From: JBCCHY01 sp039028495
GTDB lineage: Bacteria > Patescibacteriota > Saccharimonadia > Saccharimonadales > VXPC01
DNA length: 33,747 nt
Assembly: GCA_039028495.1 (NCBI GenBank)
Contig: JBCCHY010000008.1
Coordinates: forward strand, 1 to 33,747
Direction: 5' to 3'
The translations under genes were made by a program, and so were the position numbers. Shown here piece by piece: positions 9,101 through 15,100 of this stretch. Below the pieces are notes generated by a model. It was not told where the DNA came from and did not search any database. It was given only the letters and a program-made list of their open reading frames with translations. Every line of letters starts with the position of its first letter. Positions within the stretch are counted from its first letter, which is position 1.

Positions 9101-11796
9101 GCGCCATCCAGGATACAACGAGACTCATAACACTAGGCACTAATTACTCAACCACAGGTGGTTTTGTCCAAGACGGTGCTGCACTATCTACTGATTCAGG
9201 TCTATCTGGTGGTCTATCTGTCATCACTAGAGCTAATGCTCCTATACGTTTCTACACTAATGGTGAGAGTAATGAGCGATTACGTATTACTGAGACTGGT
9301 GAAGTGGGGATCGGGACGGATACACCTACCAGACTCTTAGAGCTAGAGGGTGCTTCGGCACAACTTGCAATAAGCGACACTGATGGTAACTCAGCTCTAC
9401 TCCTAAATAGCCTGGTAACTACACCAGCAGCAGATACACTGCTGGGTACAGTTAACTTCCGCGGTTTAGATGATGGTGGTGCAGAGTCACCATATGCCAA
9501 GGTTAGAGGCTACGTAACTGATGACACTGCAGGTTCAGAAGATGGCTATCTAACGATTGAGACATCAGAGGCTGGCACCAGTACTGAGCAGGTGAGGGTT
9601 ACGAGTGATGGCACAAACATAAATGGGCTACTCACCGTAGACCCTGATTCTAACTCAGAAGGCATCCGCATTTTCGGTGCTGACGAAGCTAATGAGATAG
9701 CTGATATATTCGTCGATTCAGCTGGCAATCTAGAGTTAAGTACAATAGCTGGGAATGACACTGGATATATAGAGCTACGGCCTGAGAATAGTAGTTTTGG
9801 TGTACTTATTAGAGAAACAGATGGCACAGGCACAAGTAACTATGCAAACTTTAACGTTGTAGATGATGCGACTAGCGACTACCTAAATATCGTGGTAGAT
9901 TCAGCAAATAGCGCAACTGGTCTAGTATTGAACGACCAAGAGTTTGTGGGTATAGGGACTACAAGTCCAGGCTTTAACCTTGAGATAGCCAATACAGCCG
10001 ATGCTGCTATTTTTCTAAGGGCAGATACAGACGACACTACGGAGAGTGATAACCCGTACATTGTTTATACACAAGACGATGACGAAGCAAACGGCAATAG
10101 TCTAATAACGGGTCTAGTCGGTAGCGCAGGTTTTGCTCCTGATGCTAGTGCATATACGAGCACATTATCTAACGCTGCATTCATTGGTGCTGTTGGTACC
10201 ACTAAAGACTTACAACTTGGTACGAATGGCGCTGTTCGCCTAACCATTGAGGACACAGGTGACGTAGGTATCGGTACGGCAACACCTAGTCATAAACTAG
10301 AAGTCGCTGGTACTTCATTCTTTGATGGTGTAGCTGAATTTGATAGTCAGATACACCAGCCGTACTCAGGCAACGCTAGCTACAATGTCTGGATTCAAGG
10401 TAGCACTTCAGGATCCGGTGATGCTAGGAATCTGGCGCTACTCGGTGTATCTATTGGCGCTAGAGATGAGCTGATCATTAACTACAACTCAGAATATGAC
10501 TGCTTAGGCGTTGGGGTTACTGATTGTGATGAAACCAATGACGCTCTGACGGTTGGCGGCAATATTGGTTTTAGTGGTAGTGACAATTTCTACTTTGGCT
10601 ACAATGCTACATCTGACGTGCTTTATTTTACTGGTGAAAAGAATGGTGGTACAGCTGGTGCGGACATACTAAATCTAGTTAGCACAGAATCGGGCGGCGG
10701 TGACACATCGGTACGAGTTAGCCAGTTAGTGGTTGGCCTTAACACCACAGAAGCTAATATCACCAGCTATAACACCAATGAAAAACTGAACATCAACACT
10801 AACGGTACTGGTGAGATAGACATTGATGCTGGCACGAGCGGTACTGTTAGACTAGAAGGTGTCGTACTCAACATAGACACCCCTACAAGGCTGAACTCTC
10901 TATTGGCAGTTGGTGCAAATCCAATCACTCTGTGTCACAGTGATCCGGGTGGGTCTACAAACTATATAACTAGCTGTACATCTCTCGGAGCATGGAAAGA
11001 AGACGTCCAGGACTTAGATTTAGGTCTTGACGCTATAAATCAGCTTAACCCTGTTAGGTACAATTGGATAAATGGAGGCACTGCCGATCTAGGCTTTATC
11101 GCTGAAGAGGTAGAGGCTGTTAATCCGCTGCTTGCTCAGTATGACGACAATGGGGATCTCTCCGGTGTTAAATATCGTCACCTGACAGCACTCCTTGCAG
11201 AAGGCATCCAAGAACTAGACGACAAAGTAGAAGCCCTAGAGGTAACGACTCAGACCCAAGAAGATAGAATAGTAGCCCTCGAAGCAGCAGTCTTTGATGA
11301 CCAGTTCGTAGACCTCACGGTGAGCGGTACAGCCACTATCAACGAACTAGCGGTTACTGCTAATGCAGATATAGACGGAACCTTAACAGTAGTAGGGGAT
11401 GCCACTATAGACTCTGATCTACTCGTATCAGGCACCCTAACGGTAGAGTCAGGGCTAACTACCAGCAGGATCACTACCTCAGGTGATACCCCAGTAGCTA
11501 CACCAGGAGCCGATCTAGATATTAATGACACTGTAGCTATAGAAGGTAATGATGTGGCGGGAACGGTGACCATAACCCTAGATGCGCTATCCGCAGCTAA
11601 CTTGGGCGAAGTACTAGACACCAGCTTTGTAACAGATTACGACCAAGCACCTAGAGTGGCCCTAACTGCTAAGGACGCAAGCTCAGCCAGCATACGAGTG
11701 TTCATCGAGACGAGCGATACGGGCTTCACAGTCAGCACTATAGATGCTCTGACAGCTGGTGAGACCTACACATTCGACTACATCATCATAGAGTAA
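145..11796 (+). CDS. Giant phage-tail-fibre-like surface protein with C-terminal peptidase S74 chaperone domain (N-terminus missing)
   Basis: The frame is open from the window edge to the TAA at 11796. Only about 145 onward fits the protein, so the true start is missing; GTG at 79 lies in foreign DNA. The chain is a string of beta modules with about 15 copies of a VGIGTxxPxxxLEV-like motif, as in trimeric tail-fibre shafts. Distinct inserts are a carbohydrate-binding-like domain (3700-4140), a block of NLYG/NRYG-type repeats (about 5200-5940) and an aromatic-rich beta domain (about 7015-7440). An S74 chaperone begins at 10981 (SLGAWKEDV, then DLGFIAEEVE and KYRHLTALLAEGIQEL). It keeps the Ser-x4-Lys pair needed for self-cleavage and leads into a coiled coil. 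A further 170 or so residues of beta type follow. S74 domains act as trimerising chaperones cleaved from mature fibres. Surface location and host attachment are inferred; no signal peptide is visible because the start is lost. Confidence 0.85.
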   Translation, partial: SIIAAAAQDITTDDATGQLEFYTSSTGNPQERLRINSTGTINILQSGSGALPSLYFAGDEDTGIYRVGNDQLGFATAGAHALVIDAAREVGIGDVTPDANLEVSANNETGGAIFYVSSNDNTDGDRFAVLEDGNVGIGTNTPISTLEVSATGGSGGGVLTLTRDDATITNGDAVGQLDFYGDDTQLTTQNLYAQIFTRAAGTTSTDAAAGELVFSTTGTTLAGSPVERLVIDEAGLATFNNDATISGVTLLNGNTTIGDANTDTLTINAGSSGSGITLADSSFFSCTALETDASGVLTCGTDDVGGAGGISSLNGLTGATQTFAVGTTGTDFNINSTGTVHTFNIPDAGTGISGGLITNTSQTLAGPKTFTSNPTIQVASGASLTIDATDGGGAPATTTSLVLDGYEGRAKGIFITDEDDTNEFFIGELYNAVGIGIGLDTVAGNQSEYAANSQLFIAAATGNVLIGGTAGDDKLEVRGTAGSDNIDIDTGDLELNDIVRIANSGALTVTTGDFTGDITTTGTVDAGTSGYYLDGTQVLHNSNNAVWAEIGAPHVRISPSGVASVGSATPANTIGLGIQGGNSIGLRVTTNDTADVGAQVVASAAQTANLFETVNSGATVLSGFDADGDLFFQNSTFTGTVDTATLTGNQTYTLPDASGTVCLTSGNCAGVGGTGDILDGGNSTGSTVVIGTNDANSLQFETGGNSALTIADGGAITLQNEIDSSNGFQILDVDGGDPVFNVDTDNERVRIGAPSGTAARLQVEQVGANAGLVVHSGNNTLLEVRNGTSRVKLQTLDTGEGIVGTASNNPFYIRSNNTNAITVDTAQNVGIGTTSPDEELEVANTQNTRTAIAIENLDTGANANSQLRLETDGGEALIYRTSDAYGFGLADDLVIQDSGGGDTVLWNGGAERLRIGASGLTTISSNLTISGGTDYGIYYRDGSGNVVTSAAGTSGQCLLSAGAGAPTWGACAPTGGTSLLTLTGDSGADQDILTGDTLDIAGGTNIDTVVGATDTLTVNVIDNPTFAGLVTANAGIDVSTYAVSPTTIRSYNTTNDSDITGLISGTAVGGIIEAPLNAHQLIGLRENGGTDSFAIVSGGGNWSSDTTYDYVALQVTAGGDVTVGDALTVNGASTLSGLTTANGGLTSNGTTTVVGTTNINTGTGNSNKTTIQGSEIVVYDTGIGTYENLIDNPGFETGDEDDGWANTGDLTLESTLVRTGNYAGTSTSDGGNNYIFQTVEIPAEEGDEFYGSVWIHAVGAAGQGSLRFQWLNAAKGQISNTYPGFGTTAADTWEQQSGNATAPAGTAYLRVAIRIGSGTTGVVHKIDDVYVTKSQTLPSLTIASGGELTVNGDAITDLTGSGLSIDGSGVLNVDVTGAGGVDGSGTANQLAYFSDADTLTSSSNLTYDGTALTLTSTTTSPILTVNGGGARSLTISETGDDYSILNDEQDNGIVLYDGGGGVEILYGGTSLATFDLNDFTVNGLSRLDDVNIGSAITISDQNSVAAAADILFDVSGVVAAEETLYINIDSDASNANGALIIGGDAATSSASQLLRVNESGLTDFGRSDLAGQLGIWDGTSNRGTIQTAALSAGQTYTLPNASGDICLSSGNCAGVGGTGDITGAGTANQVAYFDAAKNITSGSGLTFDGSDLAVDGSTLFVDASQNNVGIGTAAPSSTLEVVGGITDLSSATEFTDSALYVSNPATGLTYPSTSGFIVTPGINNNINLSTSQTVNSTTPGGFNFAYGQRNTITFDEPTTPDVSRLYIDGVNTRVDWDSPATAVQLIGDRASVNYRGQDNASQTTSSVTGVSARGTLIAPASSTQTVVSLTGSSGNAAVTNGANTNVTNNITDQRSFYGFLNVANTADNNVSNITNLSSYDNFVALNGSGTGSSVNVTNLYGLRLQAPTLTGTVNITNRYGVSSEDAAALNYFAGDINLNSDLSFNDSGFTGTFTPAALSANQTYTLPNASGTLCLSVGNCTGASIGGFTQGSVFFANTDGTITEDNGNFFYDDVNDRLRLGATSGSSRLTIEQDAGIAGITVQNGTNPLITTVGGTTTGKLQSITNGSVYVGAQTNDNTSLIVNNSPVLTADTDGEVGIGTTSPGYDLQIQGATPELLIGTASNTEGAIYFGNTSHGVQRNYSSANDVGLYTTSGSIYLSGGGTSTSQFQLESDGDLRVDTDTLTVDAVNNRVGIGDGTPESQLQIGTNTINQQWNSGGEAQVLIQGVDNEAATKALEVKDENLQSLFTVGTYATGSLLGYTDVGGDLLVGNNIVQSGGIQQTDSGASYVYENLASSYQGGNNRTGAIVIETNIPRASPVEWIRDFEFSFYNYEGNNQAKFDLSWYNFSSSFVNHGYSRSGSIDPRIRLGLDASSNVVVVIGDVADTYSYPAVEVSRVVSSSGVIADYEGWTIVDDVTDLSPYSALVDVNEENAFVGQSIEIGSDTITDFTGTGLTVSSGVLTVTGSAGLTAGTNIDATDLAAGTVSVVDAPTFSGEITAETYINLDNGSDGIIRAENTTGTLENVLYGRWTNNRTYLDGGTGGLQFRVNSGSTNAAIVDASGNFSFYQGVSVTGTTTSTGLLTAESGAAIETSNAGTAITSSGNALQVINTDATNNNWANIVYGDQTNGAAAVIAGAQITDHTNNYGNYAIWTRGATTADTRLFVEADGQVGIGTTTPSALLDVDGDAEINGTLTFENGETISNATDGALTIAGHLYPAADSTYDIGQAEGTNEWRNAFFDGTVRADFLRSDADILATGGDFYDNSGDVAFRGEDNVIIGIDYNNNDADTRYFSVVNNTPLSDFTTTNELFRVAETGDVTINNLTNCDTIDTDANGVLSCGTDDTGSGGATTALDNLASVAINTDLLPDTDDTYDLGSSTLRWQDLYLGPQSLHVFCNASECGSDRDWSLGVIETAGAAQGNLTLGLAGADNLVIDTAGQVGIGTAEPNYDLEVSSPSAGAVQVVATQAGTGTGDWAELIAANGSAIQDTTRLITLGTNYSTTGGFVQDGAALSTDSGLSGGLSVITRANAPIRFYTNGESNERLRITETGEVGIGTDTPTRLLELEGASAQLAISDTDGNSALLLNSLVTTPAADTLLGTVNFRGLDDGGAESPYAKVRGYVTDDTAGSEDGYLTIETSEAGTSTEQVRVTSDGTNINGLLTVDPDSNSEGIRIFGADEANEIADIFVDSAGNLELSTIAGNDTGYIELRPENSSFGVLIRETDGTGTSNYANFNVVDDATSDYLNIVVDSANSATGLVLNDQEFVGIGTTSPGFNLEIANTADAAIFLRADTDDTTESDNPYIVYTQDDDEANGNSLITGLVGSAGFAPDASAYTSTLSNAAFIGAVGTTKDLQLGTNGAVRLTIEDTGDVGIGTATPSHKLEVAGTSFFDGVAEFDSQIHQPYSGNASYNVWIQGSTSGSGDARNLALLGVSIGARDELIINYNSEYDCLGVGVTDCDETNDALTVGGNIGFSGSDNFYFGYNATSDVLYFTGEKNGGTAGADILNLVSTESGGGDTSVRVSQLVVGLNTTEANITSYNTNEKLNINTNGTGEIDIDAGTSGTVRLEGVVLNIDTPTRLNSLLAVGANPITLCHSDPGGSTNYITSCTSLGAWKEDVQDLDLGLDAINQLNPVRYNWINGGTADLGFIAEEVEAVNPLLAQYDDNGDLSGVKYRHLTALLAEGIQELDDKVEALEVTTQTQEDRIVALEAAVFDDQFVDLTVSGTATINELAVTANADIDGTLTVVGDATIDSDLLVSGTLTVESGLTTSRITTSGDTPVATPGADLDINDTVAIEGNDVAGTVTITLDALSAANLGEVLDTSFVTDYDQAPRVALTAKDASSASIRVFIETSDTGFTVSTIDALTAGETYTFDYIIIE
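400..10310 (+). repeat. Degenerate VGIGT-module repeats in the giant gene
   Basis: The protein repeats a unit whose core is (N/G)xVGIGTxxPxxxLEV. Copies start near 412, 547, 1441, 1537, 2392, 2629, 5146, 6205, 6433, 6721, 8155, 8968, 9301, 9949 and 10264. Some are degenerate (VRIGAPSGT, LRLGATSGS, VLIGGTAGD). Each copy is usually preceded by a strand pattern like ERLRITETGE and followed by a new shaft segment. Spacing ranges from about 100 bases to over 2 kb, so the modules are separated by other domains and are not a uniform tandem array. The second giant gene has only one clear copy, near 14685. Similar modules are common in S74-type fibres of phages and environmental bacteria. Confidence 0.8.
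2086..6090 (+). repeat. Three copies of a TYTLPxASGxxCLxxGNC module
   Basis: Near-identical segments read QTYTLPDASGTVCLTSGNC (about 2092-2148), QTYTLPNASGDICLSSGNC (about 4924-4980) and QTYTLPNASGTLCLSVGNC (about 6028-6084). The first two are both followed by AGVGGTGDI and are clearly similar at the DNA level, so they probably arose by duplication or gene conversion. A fourth relative, ISFPDASGTVCLVNGDC, lies in the second giant gene (about 15238-15288). Each holds two cysteines six residues apart and sits just before a glycine-rich linker. Confidence 0.75.
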
Positions 11797-11864
11797 CCGA
11801 GACTTAACCCTCAGACAGACACCCTGGCTCTCTAGTGAGCTCTGATGCCACAGGTATTACAAGG

Positions 11865-11910
11865 ACACTCCTTGCAGGTCTCCTTGCAGGTTTAAACAGG
11901 GAGTGTTTTG
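11865..11910 (+). terminator. Possible weak intrinsic terminator after the giant gene
   Basis: ACACTCC pairs with GGAGTGT, directly followed by TTTTG. The loop is long (28 bases) and contains the tandem CTCCTTGCAGGT repeats. The stem is only seven pairs and the T run is short, so this is a weak call based on position about 70 bases after the stop codon. Confidence 0.35.
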
Positions 11911-12069
11911 GGTCAGCACCCTGGTATTGCAGCAGAGTGCTGATAGATGAGTAAAGCAGGAATAGGGGGGGGCGGGGCATTGTTATAAATCTGTTAAGAG
12001 GACATATGTCAGCTATTGACAGTTATTTCTCCAAGTGTTCAAAAAGTAAAGGCTAACAGGGGTGAAATA

Positions 12070-12091
12070 TACTAACCGTATACGGTTAGTA
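12070..12091. promoter_or_regulatory. Perfect 22-bp palindrome, likely operator
   Basis: The half-site TACTAACCGTA is followed directly by its exact reverse complement, with no spacer and no mismatch. Perfect dyads of this length in non-coding DNA are typical operators of dimeric regulators such as TetR-like proteins. It overlaps a possible -10 box TATACT (12068-12073) and lies about 100 bases before the TTG start of the second giant gene, so a bound protein could block that promoter. No candidate regulator gene is present in the window. Confidence 0.6.
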
Positions 12092-12193
12092 AGGATCGGC
12101 TGTGCATACAGGGGCGCTACAGGGGTGGGACGAAGGCTACTAGGGTAGTACTATATTAATACCTCAAAAAAACAAAAACAATCAGGTAAAACG

Positions 12194-15100
12194 TTGCGAG
12201 AACTTAGAGCTACATCTTTACTCAAAAAGACCCTTCTATGGTCTACCGTTCTGTTTGTCTCTGTTTTTTCTCTGTTAGCTCTCTCCCTCTCCACAACAGT
12301 TATTACTAACACCCAGACAACCCAAGCCGCCCCCTCCCAAGAACTCAACTTCCAAGGCCGCCTCCTAGGTAGTGCAGGTGAACTAGTCCCTGATGGTGAC
12401 TACCACATAGAGTTCAACCTGTATAACACTGCCACTGGTGGTACTACCCAATGGACAGAAACACACACCACAGGCAACCTTGTCCGTATAGCCAATGGCT
12501 ACATGTCTGTTCAGCTAGGTAGTATCACTTCCTTCCCAGGTACCATCGACTGGTCAGAAGAACAATGGCTCACCATCAACATAGGTGGTACAGCTGGTTC
12601 TCCCTCCTGGGATGGAGAGATGAACCCGAGGCTTAAGGTAACTAGTGTTCCTTATGCATTTAGAGCAGGTGAGCTACAAGGTACTTCTGGTGCATTTACA
12701 GCTGACGATCTCGTTCAGCTAATTCCTGGTACACCGCAGGCAGTCAACGACGCTCAGGCAGTGATAGCGGTCAATCAGACTGGCCCAGGTTCACTCTTGC
12801 AATTGCAAGGTGACGGCAGTGATGTATTCACGGTAGTAAAGAGCGGTGATATTTACTCAGCGGGATCACTAGATCTAGATGGATCTACAGTAGATATTGG
12901 CTCGGCTACACAGTCTGGGGCGCTAGTGTTTAATGACGGTTCTGGTAACACTCTGACTTTGCAGCCAGGTACACAGACGGGTGATCTAATCTTTACGCTA
13001 CCAAACGCTGACGGAGCTGCAAACGAGTGTCTGAGGACAGATGGCTCAGGGATCCTAAGCTTTGGAGCATGTGGCGGTGGCGGCTCGGGGGATATCTTGG
13101 ACGGTGGTAACACTAATGGGGCCAGTATCACAATTGGTACTAACGATACTTTTGACTTCAACATAGAGACTGATGGCACGACTAGAGCCAACTTCCAGGC
13201 CGATGGCGACATAGATTTTGCGAGCAATACGCTGTTTGTTGATGCGGTTAATGGCGCAGTCAATGTGGATGGTGCTTCGACGCTCGAATCTCTCAATGTT
13301 GGTGGTGCACTGAATCTAGGTAATACCACCAACACTAATGCAGGTACAATTCGTTGGACCGGTACAGACTTTGAAGGCTATGACGGCACGGCCTGGCGAT
13401 CACTAACAGCAGGTGCCACATCGGGTATAGGCGGTCAGTTTGTTAGTAGCTCAACGGCAAATGTAAACACTGCCGCATATACAGCTGTTCCGTTTGATTC
13501 AGAGACATTTAAGACAGCTGGCGTAACCCACGATAATATAACCAATAACACCAGGGTAACTCTCGATGATCCGGGTATCTACTACGTGACATATGCGGTT
13601 AACTGGGATGACACTGACGGTAACAGGCGTACCGTAGAATGTTCTGTGCGCATGAACGGCACAACTGTACTACCAGAGACAACCAGCTATGCATACGCTC
13701 GCAACACTAATGACGACAAAGGCACCAACAGCGTTACAGCAGCGATAGTTACTATTGCTGACGATGAGTATTACGAAGTAGTCTGTAGGCAACAGGGGAC
13801 AGGCGGTACAGCCCCACTAGTTGCTGGACAGACATGGACAATGGTTACCACAAGTTCCGGCGGGAGTCTCGCAACCGTGAGCGTCAATAACTCGACAACC
13901 TACAACATAGGTGGTGCAGGAGCATATGCTCACGGTAAAGTCACAGGAACCAGTGGTGCACTAGCTGGTGGTTCAGGTGCATCGACATCTCGAAGTGGAG
14001 TCGGAACCTACTCAGTGACGCTTGATACGGCGCTCGGGAACTCTGACTACACTGTGCTCCTAAGTTTGGCTGAGAGTGCAGCCAATAGGGATGCGATTAT
14101 CGCTCATGTTACTAACCAGACAACAGCCGGGTTCAGCGTATCTATACATGAAGGAGATAATGGTGGTGCAGCCGGTGTACTGAGGGATAGAGATTGGTTC
14201 TTTACAGTTCTTGACGGCTCAGGTAGTGGCACGACTGTAGAGGTTTTTGAGAACGATGGTAATAGTTTTGGAGCTGTAGCGACACTCGGGACTAACGATC
14301 TCTTCGACTTGAACTTTGAGACTAATGATGTGGTCAGAATGACAATTGATTCAGCTGGTGACATAACAGCGATCGGTGATGTTGCACTGCAAGGTGATGT
14401 AGATTTGGGTGACGCGGCAACTGACGTGATCACATTCAATGGTCAAGTAGGTAGTGATATCCTGCCGAATGCTGACGACACATTTGATCTGGGTAGTTCG
14501 ATACTGCGCTGGCAAGATCTCTACCTCGGACCAGCTAGTTTACACATCGTCTGTAATGCAGCTGAGTGTAGTGCAGCACAAGACTGGGCTGTAGGGGTCC
14601 AAGAAGCAGCTGGAGCAGAACAGGGTAACTTTAGAATTACTAACAACGGGTCAGAATTCTTTACGATTAGTAACACGGGCAATGTCGGTATCGGTGATAC
14701 AACTCCGGCTGCTCTGTTCACAGTCGGTGCGGGCGATGCGTTCCAGGTAGATAGCTCTGGCAATGTCAATGCGTCAGGCGACGTGACGTTTAGCGGAGAC
14801 ATACTGGGCGGCAGCCCGCTGCTCTTCCAGGGCGCTACGGACGATAGCTTTACCACGACGCTGCAGATAGAGGATCCGACAGCTAATAATGTGCTTGTTA
14901 TACCAGACGCTGGGGGCACATTGATAACCGATATTAGTGGGTTCGCTGATGGCGGTAACAGTTTCGGAGCAGCTGCAACTCTGGGTACTGATGATCTGCA
15001 GGATCTAAATTTTGAAACGAACGATGTTGTTAGGGTGACGATTGATGCAGCAGGTAATATCATTGCATTTGGTGACCTAGATGTACGCGGTAGCCTGACA

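Larger units (their letters stand above)
11797..12193. other. Gene-free 397-bp spacer with palindromes, a 12-bp tandem repeat and a G8 tract
   Basis: No convincing coding region or tRNA is seen here. From left to right it holds a tandem pair of CTCCTTGCAGGT (11868-11879, 11880-11891), enclosed by ACACTCC (11865-11871) and GGAGTGT (11900-11906) with a TTTT run, which may form a weak terminator for the upstream gene. Next is a second hairpin, TCAGCAC (11913-11919) with GTGCTGA (11937-11943). Then come a run of eight G followed by CGGGG (11965-11977), a 10-bp palindrome GACATATGTC (12001-12010), a TTGACA (12016-12021) and the 22-bp palindrome listed separately. The region probably ends one transcript and carries the promoter of the next gene. 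Confidence 0.6.

Noticed and set aside
400..10310. A CRISPR array or DNA-level satellite
   Set aside because: The repeats are protein-level, degenerate and irregularly spaced within an open reading frame.
145..11796. The fibre genes as part of a prophage
   Set aside because: No capsid, terminase, portal, integrase, holin or att-like repeats were seen, and the second protein has a standard Sec signal peptide, which phage fibres lack.
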